NCBI GenBank assembly: GCA_023159155.1
Contig: JAJNNX010000044.1
Span: 62,001-126,000, forward strand
Source: Ustulina deusta
Lineage: Eukaryota > Ascomycota > Sordariomycetes > Xylariales > Xylariaceae
Length of the DNA: 64,000 nucleotides
Direction: 5' to 3'
The notes under the pieces are model-generated. The model did no database searches. It worked only from the letters and a program-made list of their open reading frames with translations, and had not been told where the DNA came from. Made by a program: the position numbers and the translations under genes. Each line of letters opens with the position of its first letter. Within the stretch, counting starts at the first letter, position 1. This document shows positions 23,201-34,926 of the stretch, one piece after another.

Positions 23201-25394
23201 GCTTGAGGCAGACTCGCTCAGCACCCCAAAGGTGAATACATTGTTGAACAAATCCCAACTAGACCCGGAATTCCCCATGGCGCACATTAAGCATCTGCGT
23301 ATGAGTTCAGTCTGTAAAGCAGGGTTCTGCAGCGCAATTACAGCCGCTTGGGTGCTAGAAACGAGCTTGCTCAGCGCCGGGATAACTTCCGCAGTATCCA
23401 AACATTCCATCACGACCGAGATGCTAGATTTCCATATATCCTCGAACGCGCTGCGCTGCTGAGGAATTTGACCAAGAAGTATTATGCTTGAAAGGATATA
23501 TGGTGCACTCGATGATTTCAGAAACCCTTCTCGACCCTCCTCAAGATAATCTTTCAAGTTATCTAGTATGCCCTGGGTTGCGGATGTCGTTTTAAAGAGT
23601 GAAGGCGCCAGTTTAATAGCCGATTCGATAACCAGAGCAACACCAAACGGCTTCCAATTCCTGGTTCTAAGTAGTTTGATGCTTTCTCCAAGCAATTCAG
23701 AGGATAATTGAGTTGGGATGTCTGGAATCGGGCGGTCGCCAGCCACGGTTTTCTCATGTGCATCCAAGATCTTACCTGTCAAAGAGAACCATCTACTTCC
23801 CTCCTCAGCTACTGCCTTTTGAGATTTCTGGTGCTCTTTTGATGCTTCCGGTAATGAATTGTGAATATGGTTCTTAAGCTCGTCCTTCAACTGATCCCAT
23901 TCAAGTTTGGTTGCTTCAACTAGATCTTCGAAGGGTAATGTCGTAGTCGAGGTGTACGCTCTGATTAGGATTTGCAGCTGATTCCCCGATGACCAAACTG
24001 ATGTCTGAGGCGACGGGAAGAGGTAATTTTTTGTCAATGGAAAGATAATGTCTTGGCAAAGCTTTAGACGTGCTTCCCTGGACGGGGCTGTTTGCAAAAA
24101 GTGCCTTGCCAAGCTAAGATATGAGGACCAGGCTTCGACGGTGTTGATACGTGGCTCGTCGCGATTGCTAAGCCCCTTTCTCATGGACTTCAGGAGTTCT
24201 ATGGCACTATCGATATCTTCGGGTAGTATGCCACTGGGTATCATTTCGACAAGTTGAGTAAGTTTGGTCCAATATTGCGGCGGACTCCCTTGCGACCCCG
24301 ACTCAAGAAAGATTTTGAGCCGGGAGACAGGGGGCTTTTTGCCTCGATAATCTGACGTCCATACTGTTGGGTATTTTGCCGTTACTTTAATCAGCGCATC
24401 AATGTACTCAGTAGCCGAGCCAGTCTGATTACTTTTAAGGCCCTCGGCCACAAAAACTTTGCTTATGCGAGACAAATCGGCCTCGATTCGACCTGGTCTC
24501 CTCTCGATGCATACTAACAAGAGCTGAGACGAGAGTCGCCTCGCATTGGGGTCGCTGACGACTGCGCTCGCCCATATGATATCATTTTCGAAGAATTGAT
24601 CATAATTATCCATACATTTCTCAATATCCGCGCTGTTCAACGTTTGTAGGAGGTTCAAGACCAATGCAAGACTCCCGGCAAGAACTCTAAAGTATTTCGC
24701 ATCGGCATCGTCGGCATTGGTGGAGCGGTGATCGCTTAATGTTTCGGCCGTCTCATTGACAGCATCGTTGGCGTAGTTGAGTATCTGCTGCTGGCAGCGC
24801 CTCCAGAACTGGACGATCTTCTCAGGTGTGGTGAGGAAGGACGAGAGACCTTCGGTGGCAGCTCTGGAGACGGCCCTATCGCGATCAAAAGTACCGGCGA
24901 GCCAGGGGCCAACAACTCTGGGAACGCTCTTCTCCATGCGCTTCCGGGCGGATTTCATGAGCTCGAATTGGAGAATATGGGAGAGCTCGCGCACGCGTCT
25001 CGAGTTGTCTATCGATGCGCGAGGGTATGATTGGACCTAAGACACACACATTACTAAGAGATTGCTGCAGGCTGGGCGAGCCAGGGAGATGTACCCAAGC
25101 GTCCAATACCGGCTCCTCAACGCCCCCGTCCTGCTCATAGGGGTGAGCCTGCGCATAGGCAACGAGTTCCTCGAGAGCTCTCGCTTTAGTTGTGGCGTCT
25201 TTCTTCTGTAGATTCTTGAGGGACACGACGACATTGGCGTCAGATACAGAGGAGAAGTCGGGGGGCTCGGCGAGATACGAAAGGTTGGTGCCGCTGGCGG
25301 CAGACGCAAAACTGCCCGAGCCAAAGGAGCTTGCGCCGAAACCCGCGACGGCCTTGCTGCTGGCGGCGCGAGTCTTGCCCGGTTTCCGACTCAT
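20275..25394 (-). CDS. LTN1: listerin, RING E3 ubiquitin ligase of ribosome quality control
   Basis: Four exons on the minus strand: 25394-25095, 25036-22914, 22863-20616 and 20547-20275. Introns of 58, 50 and 68 bp give 1647 residues, close to yeast Ltn1 and human listerin. The N-terminal domain runs from FASAASGTNLSYLAEPPDFS through LDAWVQSYPRASIDNSRRVR, which bridges intron 1. The body is a long HEAT/ARM-like helical array. The end (about residues 1581-1632) is a variant C4HC3 RING: CAIC, CHTC, FHRTC and CPLC are all present. Family knowledge: with Rqc1/Rqc2 and Cdc48, listerin ubiquitinates nascent chains stuck on 60S subunits. All metal ligands are present, so it should be active. The apparent frame change near 22860 is a canonical intron (GTATGT donor, CTGAC branch, TGCAG acceptor), not a mutation. 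Confidence 0.95.
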
Positions 25395-26666
25395 ACTAGC
25401 CGGTGTTGGGGCACGAACGAGCACATATGCGGTAACGTTGCCGGGCTGAAGGGGGTCGGCGCGCACGGAAGCAGCGCTTTTGGAGGGAAAATGCGACGAC
25501 GAAGAAGCTTAAATGATAGGGGGTTGAAGATTTGACCCCACCGTGGGGTAAGTCTATCCTGTCTGTCCTCACTCGACACTTCCTTTTTTGTGACGTCGTT
25601 GTTGTAAAAACATAACAACAAGAAATTGGAATCTGCCGGAAATGCGCCTATCTAGCATTCAAAAAGACCAGAAGCCAATAATGCAAAGAGTTGATAGAAA
25701 TCACGCGAAAAAAATCAAATGGAAATGGTAATAAAAACTAAACTACATACACAGTGATTGATTGATTTATAATTACACCTGCAGTGCCTAATATGCTGGC
25801 ATCCCTTTCCGTTGTGACTCAGGCCGACATATGCCGAGTTATTGAATACTGCGAGCAAAGGAAGAGAGTCAAGGCGGGATATGCATGTAATAAAGGTGTG
25901 TGCATTTAGTCCATTATTCACTTTGTCCCATTCCAATTTACCCCGCAAACCCCCCGGATCGATCCGGGGTTCGGGTCCACTAAGTACCCACCAAGTACCC
26001 ACAGGAGCTTTCTTGAGCTTGGCAGTGCTGAGGGGCACCACTGGCAGAACCACAGGCAGACCCACACACTCTGCAGGCTTGCCGCTTCTGTAGGAGCTGT
26101 AGGTACTTACATGTACAGTACCTACCGGTAGCAACGGAGGAACTCCTGGAGTACTCACACATGCATCCGAAAGGGGCTGAAACGTAGTACCTAGGTAAGT
26201 ACCTACCTTATCCAACCCAGCAGAGGCAAACCCAAACCCCTCCCAACCTTGGAAGCCCCTCTCTTGAGTCTGGAGGTGTGGTGGTACGCTACCGGTGCTC
26301 GAGGTCTGCGCCAATGAACTGTCTGTGCTAAACCTACATGTATCGTCCGGATCTGTGGGAGCCGCTGCTGTTACCACCACATCTCCCTCACGCAACATGT
26401 CGGCCTATCTCTCCCCTCCCTCCCATTCCATTTGATAGGCAGGTGACTCTTATTATATGCCTCATCTACCTTGAATCAGCATGATACGTCATTTCGCCCT
26501 CCAGAATCTAACTAATCGAATACGTCAACGCAGTGTCTTCTCGAGAGTATAACTCGGTTCTTGTCCTAGCGGCGGCTCGGGTAGAGTTCGACACATGACA
26601 TTATTAGCTTGTACATTCTATGTGAAGTGATTTGAGAATGCATTCGTCCATGTCGAATCAAGCAAC
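25395..26666. other. divergent intergenic region (listerin / 928-residue gene promoters)
   Basis: This 1.27 kb separates two divergent genes. It contains the perfect palindrome at 25952-25969 and a dense cluster of TACCTA/TAGGTA words at about 26100-26215. Open frames up to 227 codons on the minus strand lack recognisable features. Confidence 0.55.
25952..25969. repeat. perfect 18-bp GC-rich palindrome
   Basis: CCCCGGATCGATCCGGGG reads the same on both strands, with no central spacer. It lies about 560 bp upstream of the listerin start and about 700 bp upstream of the neighbouring plus-strand gene. A dimeric-factor binding site (for example a zinc-cluster protein) is possible but not shown; it is unlikely to form a hairpin because it has no loop. 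Confidence 0.75.
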
Positions 26667-29453
26667 ATGCTGACCTCGCCAACTGTCTCGAGGCTACGAC
26701 CTCGGCAAGTCCACACTCCAACCAACACTGCCTTCGCCTCCGCTGGCACGTCCTCGCTGCGGTTGCGCCGTCCCGGTCAGATACGTGCCTTTCGCTTTGG
26801 CATGTGGTCTTCCTACCTCGACCCTGCCTACGATCGTGAACTCCGACGCCGCTACCGAGCCCTGAAACACAAGTATGCCAACAACATCCGTAGGAAGCTA
26901 TCCTGGCATGAGCATCCACTCGCCGAAATCCCCAGACTTGCGCTTAAGCAAGCCGTAGCACGATATTGGGCTCCAACAACCTCAACATGCAGTTCGATGT
27001 GGGTCAACCAAGACGAGCTTGACAATCGGAGAAGAGCCTCATCGCGCCCCCCAAACAGAGTCTTTGTATTCGATGACTTGTTGCTGAAACGGGCGGCACC
27101 ATGGGGGTCGCAGTGCGATCAAGTCTTCGATCTCCTGTCCCGCAAAAAACCACGACACGCAAAGTTCCAGAACCATATGGAAATGAAATCTGAGCGTTCC
27201 CATGTGGATGGTGATGCCAAAAAGTCGGAGTCACAGAAGGCAATTCGAAGCAAAACCAATCTTATAGAAGGGCAAGATTACGTGATCGACCCCATTACCA
27301 ACAGGAAGGTATCAAGGAGAGAGCATGGCCTCGCAGAGATGGATCTCAACCCCCCACCTCGAACCTTCGAAAGCCACGGGTCGCATTTTGCGCCATTCGG
27401 CCTCCCGAATCTGGAACAAGAAAAGCAACCAGTCTATTCAAACGGCAAGCCCTCGGACTCCGAGCTTAGCAAGTATGCCCAGAACAAGTTCGACGATTGG
27501 CCTGCCACTAGTACTGCCGACTCCACCGAATCACCTGCGGATCCCGAAACTACATCCTATGTATTCGATAACTCAATATTGAAGAATGAGGAGTACGCGT
27601 TGAACCATCTGCCCCCGGATGATCCAATTGATGGCCATGACGATCTTCACAATTATCGGACTGCAACGCCAGATGAACCGCTTGAGGAATCTTCAAAAAG
27701 ATCGAAACATCATGTTGCTGAGAGGTTTGGCCCCCAAAGCTCCACTCGGTCCGACCCTTCCCCTCTGCCCGGTTTGAACCCGGATCAACTCGAAAGCGAA
27801 TTGCGGAATTATGGGCCGTACATGCACAACGAGAACTCACCTGCACACACCGACTCCGAAGATGTAAAGGACCTAGAGAAGTACCAATATAATGCCTCAG
27901 ACGAGCTCGAGCCCTCAACGGAGCCACCTACGGTCTATAATGATCTTCATAAATATATCCCTACCACCTCAGAGGACATCAATGACCAGGACCAGCCGTT
28001 TGAGCAGTATGGAGGTCTTGAGAAGTACAAGGCTTTTAGACTCCAACATCTTGATAAAACGGCAGCTCTGGAACGAGACATCGTAGCAGAGAGCCTGAAA
28101 GAGTATGAAACCAAAGAGCGGGACACTATAGTCCCAGATCCCAACACCCATGCCAGCGATATGCCTAAGAAAATCCCAAAAATGAAACTTCCAGAACGTT
28201 ATATTTTTTCGAAGGATTCTCCTACTCAGGCGGGAGCCGAGACATTGAGCCAAAACACGGCTATTCTTAATGGAAAAGTTGATGAAATCAACCTCGAATA
28301 CCTTCAATCGTCGTGGGATTCTCAGGGGATTGAAATTATACCGACAAGATTACCTGCAGTTTCGAAGAAACCACATGGTCAAGAAGCCCACGAAATAATT
28401 CAAAACACAGAGAAAACCTATTCGGAGGGTCCATCTAGCGTTGCGGAGAAGGCGATTCTGCAACGAGATCGAGATCCACCTTACAACGCATCTAGGTTGG
28501 AACCTGCCTTGAACCGTCACGTGTCTTCTATGAAGAGCAATCGTTTGAACAGCGGTTTTGGAGCTGACCTGTATTCGAAGGAACCACAGGGGTTAGAAAC
28601 CTCGTTCTCCGAGGAGTGCGGAGGGAGGCATACAATGCCTCTCTATTCAAGAACCTATGGCAGCGAGCCTGGGCAGGTAACGTCGAGATCTAAGCCCACC
28701 ACGGAGAATGGAGCACAAGAATCCCCAGAGCGTTCGTCCGATTTATATTACCACAGAGATCCAGAAATCGATGGGATACCACCATCGGAATCCACAGATC
28801 AGGTGCGGGATCGAAAAGCAACTCAACTGGATACGCCAACTGTTTATAAGATCTTGGCGTACGACCCGACCATGCAGACCATCAGCGTTGCGGAGACGAC
28901 CTCTGTGGTACCGGACCTGGCATCACCCCTAAGGCCAACAGAGGCCTTGCTTCGCCTCTCTAACCCTACCAAGTTCTTCCCACACTTCGCTCCTCTTCAG
29001 GCCGAGGGTTTCGAGATAGTCGCCGGTGGTGGGGATAGACTAGTTTTCCGTCAAGTGCGACCTGCGAAGGTGGCGGCCCAAGGCGGCACCGCTTATGTGA
29101 ACCCGATCGACATGATGGGACGCTCGGCAGCTGTGCCAAACGCTGCGGCATTCGTTTCGCCGACGGGATTCGTGAACTACGATATACCGCGAGTGGAGGA
29201 GCAGTCTGCAGAGCCCCCCTTTCGATCGAATATCGATGTTCGCCGAGAGGAGCCTGTCTTTAGTGGGCAGAAATCGTCTTCTCGGGGAAAAGGGGGCAAG
29301 AAGAGCGAGAAGGCAAGAGTGAATGTTGGCAAGAGGGTCATCATCGGAGGAGCTTGGGTGGCGGGTATCTCCTATGCCCTTGGTGTCGTAACTGAATATT
29401 TCCATACAGGCGGCACTGACGGGAAGGGGCCGACCGGCTTTTCGCCGATTTGA
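26667..29453 (+). CDS. serine/threonine-rich protein, probably mitochondrial
   Basis: A single exon of 928 codons. The first ~100 residues are Arg-rich with almost no acidic residues (SSLRLRRPGQIRAFRFG, then ELRRRYRALKHKY), like a mitochondrial presequence. The central region is hydrophilic and carries short Tyr motifs (DLHNY, ELRNY, DLEKY, DLHKY, GLEKY) repeated about every 25-60 residues. A conserved C-terminal block runs from TVYKILAYDPTMQTISVAET through LLRLSNPTKFFPHFAPLQAE. One membrane helix follows (about residues 890-912, VIIGGAWVAGISYALGVV). Family knowledge: fungal genomes carry homologues labelled only as serine-threonine rich protein. Mitochondrial location and membrane anchoring are inferences; no catalytic motif is visible. 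Confidence 0.82.
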   Translation: MLTSPTVSRLRPRQVHTPTNTAFASAGTSSLRLRRPGQIRAFRFGMWSSYLDPAYDRELRRRYRALKHKYANNIRRKLSWHEHPLAEIPRLALKQAVARYWAPTTSTCSSMWVNQDELDNRRRASSRPPNRVFVFDDLLLKRAAPWGSQCDQVFDLLSRKKPRHAKFQNHMEMKSERSHVDGDAKKSESQKAIRSKTNLIEGQDYVIDPITNRKVSRREHGLAEMDLNPPPRTFESHGSHFAPFGLPNLEQEKQPVYSNGKPSDSELSKYAQNKFDDWPATSTADSTESPADPETTSYVFDNSILKNEEYALNHLPPDDPIDGHDDLHNYRTATPDEPLEESSKRSKHHVAERFGPQSSTRSDPSPLPGLNPDQLESELRNYGPYMHNENSPAHTDSEDVKDLEKYQYNASDELEPSTEPPTVYNDLHKYIPTTSEDINDQDQPFEQYGGLEKYKAFRLQHLDKTAALERDIVAESLKEYETKERDTIVPDPNTHASDMPKKIPKMKLPERYIFSKDSPTQAGAETLSQNTAILNGKVDEINLEYLQSSWDSQGIEIIPTRLPAVSKKPHGQEAHEIIQNTEKTYSEGPSSVAEKAILQRDRDPPYNASRLEPALNRHVSSMKSNRLNSGFGADLYSKEPQGLETSFSEECGGRHTMPLYSRTYGSEPGQVTSRSKPTTENGAQESPERSSDLYYHRDPEIDGIPPSESTDQVRDRKATQLDTPTVYKILAYDPTMQTISVAETTSVVPDLASPLRPTEALLRLSNPTKFFPHFAPLQAEGFEIVAGGGDRLVFRQVRPAKVAAQGGTAYVNPIDMMGRSAAVPNAAAFVSPTGFVNYDIPRVEEQSAEPPFRSNIDVRREEPVFSGQKSSSRGKGGKKSEKARVNVGKRVIIGGAWVAGISYALGVVTEYFHTGGTDGKGPTGFSPI

Positions 29454-30315
29454 TTGAATTCGGGTTGGGTTTTGGTTAAATTGAAGTCTGGACATTATCA
29501 ATATGGTGCTCGGAGTTGCTCTTAGGTGCTATCGTGGCTATTCACAATCCGAGCTTTCGTGTAAGTATGGGTCTTATGGGATATGCTATCATTATTCTTA
29601 TTGGTTTATGGTCAAATCTCTGCTATACTGTAAACTAGCCGTTTGCTACATTTGTGAGGTCAATTCCTCGCCAATACATCCATTCCTAGCCAAATAACAT
29701 ACCTGCTAACTACCTACCTAGCTGGCCTATACTATCAAGCTAGCGGGGCCCTCGTATCTGTATTTTATCGTTTGCTATCAGAGCGAGGACATGCAGCATA
29801 GAAAAGACGCGGTATAGTACGCAGACTAGCATAGCATCCATATAGCGAGCCCAGGTTCGCGATGCTATAACGTGAGGAAGGCGAGGGGATATCCAATCAT
29901 TTAATGTTGAGTCCGCAGCCGTAATGACAGCACGGCTTCAACGTGGATCTGCATGCCAAACCGTGGCGACGAGCAACATATACGTAGGGTTGTGTTTCGC
30001 TTAATCGAGAACCATCTCAGTCGATACAAACGCCCCTTATTTTCTTTCCCATGGAGATACCCATTCCTGATTCGGCACCCGCACCGAAGAAACGACTTGA
30101 TTTTACAAGCCCAGGCCAAGAGTGTACGTACAAAGGGCATTTCATGCGTGCTGTCAATCCCACCCATTTTCAACCCCCCTCCCCCCCCTACCTCGATCGA
30201 CGAAGTCATTGTCATCTTTCCGCGATGTCACATATACCTCGAGCCTATCACAAATTAACGCAACCTCATATGACCATATGGTGAGCGAGTGCCCAGCTAG
30301 ACTCGCCGGTTCGAA
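29454..30315. other. convergent intergenic region
   Basis: About 0.86 kb between convergent genes, holding both 3' ends. A run of C residues lies near 30175-30190. No gene is supported. Confidence 0.55.
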
Positions 30316-30606
30316 TCACGCCCTCCCCCCCGGCCTTTCACTAAACCGCATCTCTACTTCCTCCCCTCCGCTAACTGAGCTCGCCGAGCCCATCATGAGC
30401 TCGTGCCTGCGGTCTTCCTGGCGATACCCCTCGCGTCGACCGGCAAGGGAAGGCTGCCAGCTCGCGGTGTGCGACATAGCCCTCCTCGCGTCTTTTTCGA
30501 GCTGTGGGCTCTGAGGGCCGGGCTTCGGCTTTGCCTGTTCGATCTCGGCCCTTTGAAGGGTGGATAGGTCCATTTTCAACGTGGATTGCTGCCGCTGCGT
30601 GGCCAT
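30316..30606 (-). CDS. small conserved fungal protein of unknown function
   Basis: A 96-codon frame starting MATQRQQSTLKMDLSTLQRA. The central part reads PGPQSPQLEKDARRAMSHTA, then SWQPSLAGRREGYRQEDRRH, and is rich in Arg, Gln and Glu with no signal peptide or membrane helix. This pattern (SPxLE, SWQP, RRExxxxED) resembles a family of short fungal proteins with no known role, but I cannot name one with certainty. It ends FSERPGGRA. Overlapping frames exist on both strands, so coding status rests on composition and motif memory. A short extra exon cannot be excluded. Confidence 0.55.
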   Translation of the reverse strand: MATQRQQSTLKMDLSTLQRAEIEQAKPKPGPQSPQLEKDARRAMSHTASWQPSLAGRREGYRQEDRRHELMMGSASSVSGGEEVEMRFSERPGGRA

Positions 30607-31569
30607 GGCTCTTCTCTATCTTGGGGTTTGTTGACGGCACCGTCGGGAGTGTACGGTAGAGCCAGGTTCTGGCAAATGTCCAGCACTCACTACTTCGATG
30701 TGGTTGACTGTTTGGTCAATTGATGAATTATAATAGATCGAACAATGGAAAGGTGCTTGAAGGCTTGTTGAGTTCGTCTTTTCCCGAGCTTGTCGTTTAG
30801 CTTAAGTTATTGTTGGTCGGCTTTTTAAAGGCAGGCAGGTAAATAGACCGGGATACTATGAATGGGACATGCGACGATATCCACGATTCTATCCAGAACT
30901 TCACCAGATGGACATGAAATGTTCTCTACAATCAATTGGATGCATCGCATCTACCAACAGTTCGGACCCTCTCGGTCAGACCCTCTATATAAAGTGCAGC
31001 CGCCGTTGGGGGTGGCGAACAGCATTGGCTTTAGCTCGACTACCTACGGGGAGGCGAACTGCGGGGTAGTTTCTGCCGATAAGGGGTTGTTCCCTATCAG
31101 ACGCAGTTTTTGAGGCAGCAGGCACGCGTGCACCGCATCTGAGCACAACCCATCAAGCTACCTAGGTAACCTTCTACAACCCCAAAACACGCTCTGCAGC
31201 TGTGCTTACGCTTTTAACAAATTTGCGACCAGTGCCGGTCTGATATATCGTTACCCCCCCTTTTCCGTCATGTTCCAACGCGAGTACACCTCTGTACAAA
31301 CCGCCACTGTGTCTTGCTACAGTGGTATACCAACAAATCAAGTGTGCTGTTTCAACTCGTCCTGGGACAGCATTCTGAAGCCGAAAACCGGGGAACGGGT
31401 CAAGATCTCGAAAACAAAAGACAAATAACACCTGGAGCTATGCATGCGCCAAACAATGCGAAACAAAACGGATATTGTTGAGGATTCCTTTCCTCCGACG
31501 GATCAAGCGATGAGTTTCCATTTCCATCGCCACCACCCGCTGAATAGCAAAGCCATCATAATAAGGCTC
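30607..31569. other. intergenic region between tandem minus-strand genes
   Basis: About 0.96 kb that should contain the promoter of the small protein and the 3' end of the FHA gene. Three overlapping chance frames occur, and none is convincing. Confidence 0.5.
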
Positions 31570-33123
31570 TCACGGGGTTTTGGGGCGCTTCCAATAATAT
31601 TGCTGCATCTAGTTAATATTTCCGACAAGAATGCAAGTATTAGGGACAAGTACCTTATGTTGTTTTCTACAGGCTCGTAAACTGGGTTTTCGCAAGCCAT
31701 CCGTTACAGCAACCCGGCGCGATTCGTCCATGTCGTGCTCTGGGATATAATAATACTCACTCTCCAATGGTTTACCGGCGGCATCCTTTCCTTGTCGAGT
31801 GATAACACCAACGCACCGTGTTCCCTCAATGATTTGGCGCAGTGCTGATTTGGCAAGGTCTTTCTTCTCTTCTACTGGGAGGTTGTTCATGATGGCCGTG
31901 AGCGGATTCGACGCAAGTCGAGAAAAGGCGAGCTGGTTGACAACGTGGTTCGTGATGGCCTCCACATCGAGGTTGGGGTGAAGAGGCTCTTCCAGTTCGG
32001 CTGATGCCTTGGCTGTGGTACGGCTTGATCCTATCCGAGGCGACTGTTTCGGCGACCCGGCCGCGATGGCCGCGAGACGGTTGGAAAGGTTGGCACCAAA
32101 CGGTCCAAACGAGATTACGACGGGGTCATTTTCTTCGTCTGGGTCATTTTCATCATCTAGGTCACTGAGGTCACTAGAAAAGGTATTCGCGATCTCTGTC
32201 TCAGCAAAGGACACGTCCACACCAGAAACAGGCTCAGGTAGGTCCTGCTCGTCAGCGCTTGCATCCTCATATATGTCCACAGCTTCGCTCGAGTCGAGGG
32301 CCGGGGGACCATTTAAACTAGAAGACGATCTGCTAGCAGGTGTGGGTGACACAGGCGACTGAATGCGAGTGTGACGGCGGAGGGGGCTTGACTGTAATGA
32401 GTCTGGTGCAGGGCCAGAAGCACGCCTTCGTGAGCGAGGCGACTCATCCCAAGTCGAGTCGGAGAGGTCGGCTATCGAGTTGTGGCGGACTTTCTGGGGC
32501 CAATGCACCATGACCCTCGCGTCCTGCACGTCAATCATGATGTCGGTATCCTCGGTCTCGGATGTAAAGGTGTCTCCCTTTCTCAGTTCCCACGTCCTCC
32601 CTTGGCAGTGCAGCTTCAGGCCATTCCAGCCATTGCATTCGATTTCGACCCTGTTAGGTTCGAGGGGCGAGACGGCAGGAATATAGCGAGCCTTGACATG
32701 GATGCGTGATATGAGGCGGTTCGCGGACAGTTGGTAATGGGAGGAATTGCTGGACCGACCCATGCAGAGCATTTCGCCATTTTCGTTAAGCTCGAGGGAG
32801 GGAACGGCGGACAGAGGTGCACGTTCCGACGCGGTAGACTGTGTGCGAACCAAGCCAGATCTCGTCGGCGAGGAAGAGAGAATGCCGGTGCTGGAGGTGG
32901 GAATGGGAGTAGGGTATTTGAAAAAAGGAGCCGGGCCGTCAAGGCCATCACGAGCCACTCGCTTCAAGGGCCGGGGGAGACCGGGTGAGGAAGAGGGCTC
33001 AAAAGGTGGAAGCAAAGAGGGAGCAGGACGCTTCTTGGATCGAGGCAGAGCGGAGGAGACAGGAGGTAGGGAGGGCTCGCCGGACCCTATCTCCTCGACG
33101 GGCTTGACAGGTGAGGGACTCAT
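31570..33123 (-). CDS. FHA-domain protein, Plm2/Tos4 type
   Basis: Two exons on the minus strand, 33123-31654 and 31608-31570, with a 45-bp intron (GTACTT donor, AACTAG acceptor), give 502 residues. Residues 1-110 are Pro/Ser-rich with a basic patch. The FHA domain spans about 116-205, with the conserved pieces GRSSNSSHYQL and ISRIHVKA; the Ser and His of the SxxH motif are residues 139 and 142. A Ser/Asp/Glu-rich middle follows (SDLSDLDDENDPDEENDP). The conserved end is TRCVGVITRQGKDAAGKPLE, then DGLRKPSLRACRKQHK; the last exon supplies QQYYWKRPKTP. Family knowledge: yeast Plm2 and Tos4 are G1/S-induced, chromatin-bound, phosphothreonine-binding factors in the replication-stress response. 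The start is chosen at MSPSPVKP; upstream codons in the same frame look like 5' leader. Confidence 0.85.
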
Positions 33124-34926
33124 ATTGCTATGGCTGGAACACCAAGAGGCATAGCAGGAGAGCAGAGGACAGGAGAGATGGATCGATGTGAGATGTCTTG
33201 TGCAGGAGAGAGGAGAGGGAGGAGAGGTGTTGGCGGAGCAGACTGACACACAGACGTGCAAAATTAGTTGTGGTCTCACGTTAGATGGAGGACAGAAGTG
33301 GTGGTTGTCAGTCGAAGGAGTAAGTGTGTGTGAGTGGTGCGGTGTAATTTGGGTGTCACAGTTCTACCGTGCCAATGGAGCTCACACTGCAGAGTCGCGT
33401 GTAAGTGCGTGTCTTAGTGAGTCGGGGGTGGAAGCGGAAGTGGAACTGGGCGCGTTCGCGACTGGGCAACCCCACCTGCCTGGCTCTGGACGGTTCGGCG
33501 CCGGCTCCGATGGCGTTCTGTCTTTCTGCCCGTCTCTTTCTCCTGCGTGTGTTTGCGGTTGAAAAAGCGCAATGGTGAGTTTGAGAGGACGGCAAATAAA
33601 CAGAGATGTCTCGATTGCGAATTTGGGTTGCTTCCGGTGCAGCCAATCCCTTGTCAGCGGTCTTGAAATTGGCCTTGCAGAGTGGTGTGGTCGGTCTGGC
33701 TGGCTGGTCAGGAGGTATGAGGTATGAGTAGGAGGTAGCAGGCGGCCCACTGATCGGATCTATGTACCTGGGTATGAGTGTTTAAGAGAAAACTTGGTCG
33801 AGGCCTGCAGCTGCCAGGCGCTTTGCCTATTTATTGTACGTGCAATGGCCAACGAGGTATTACTGGGGGCTGGTTCGGCGCATTGATAAAAAGTGATAGC
33901 GTACAAAAAAAAAAAGGGTCCCGCTTCCCATTCTTGACGCGCGCTTTTTAATGGCGTTTTAATGGGATCGGAATCGCGACTATCCCAGCACTTCCTTCCC
34001 TTGCCGCACCGCGTCCTGTGCCCTCACTGGCTGCTGCTCAGCCCCTACCTAAATTTACAGTGCCCCTTTGGTACCTATTAGCGACCCGAGGTAGCAAACA
34101 ACCCTTCCGACTCACTCTTCTTACCTAAGGCAGTAGATGCCGAGGCCATCCGTTCATTTGTTCATTCCTCGCGTTTTTCTGTAGGGAGATCCTTTGTTCC
34201 TCCCTTGCAGACTCGAGTGCAGGTCTATTGTCCAGCCATTCTTCCATCTTCCTCTCCTCTGCAACAGCCCACCCGCCGATGACACACCCACCGCTCTGTA
34301 CACCTGCTTGGTAGGTTGCTGGTGTCAAGCAATCGATGTTTGTTCCTTGCCCTCCCGTGCTCTCGGCTGTACAATGTGAACAGGCCGCCGAGGCTAAGAG
34401 TGCATACAAGTAAAACCTATCGGTTCATATTGCGGAGCTCCCTGTGCGTCCATAGGGGACGAGCCAATGTCGCAGCACAGTGCCTGGACAGTCATTCCGT
34501 GCGTGGATGCGTTGGCCGGTGTGGTATTATTTCAAGCAATACTGATATCTAGCTCCTCCCTGTCGCCGCAGCGCCTTCGTTGGGAAATATGAAATACTGC
34601 GCAAAGCCGAATCCATCCGCCATGAGCCCAACCGCTGTGTCTCTCCCTTCCCAGTGCTGTATGCATTGATATTGCTCCGCTATCGGGACAACGGGGCGAC
34701 ATCGGGTTCTCCTCGCCCCAAGTCAGGTTCACTGACGGCGCGTTTACTTGCATACTCGACACAAAACCAGATTGAAGAAAAAATAGAAGGGTATTCCTTG
34801 TCGCCCGAACACCTCCTACGCCATCAGCCATATCCTAAAGGAGTGAGTCGTGGGGCATCTGGACGCGCATAGGCCAGACGAGCACCATGTCCATACCAAC
34901 GATATAGCTACGGTCAAGTCGTGGTT
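33124..34926. other. intergenic region, FHA gene leader and promoter
   Basis: About 1.8 kb between two minus-strand genes. The first ~400 bp upstream of the FHA gene are CT-rich on the coding strand, as in many fungal promoters and leaders. A 12-A run lies near 33905. Open frames on both strands up to about 124 codons have no recognisable features. Confidence 0.5.

Noticed and set aside
25024..25095. Very short 13-nt intron at the end of listerin exon 1
   Set aside because: A 58-bp intron (25037-25094) with donor GTACAT explains the junction and gives LDAWVQSYPR; the 13-nt alternative is too short to splice.
25715..26398. 227-codon minus-strand frame upstream of listerin
   Set aside because: No recognisable motif, spans the palindrome and the TACCTA-rich cluster, and its composition follows those repeats.
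30295..30330. GGTTCGAAT resembling a tRNA T-loop
   Set aside because: The flanking bases cannot form a T-stem, and no matching anticodon or acceptor arms are present.
33188..33562. 124-codon plus-strand frame upstream of the FHA gene
   Set aside because: Lies in the CT-rich leader of the minus-strand FHA gene; its Gly/Glu content simply mirrors that bias.
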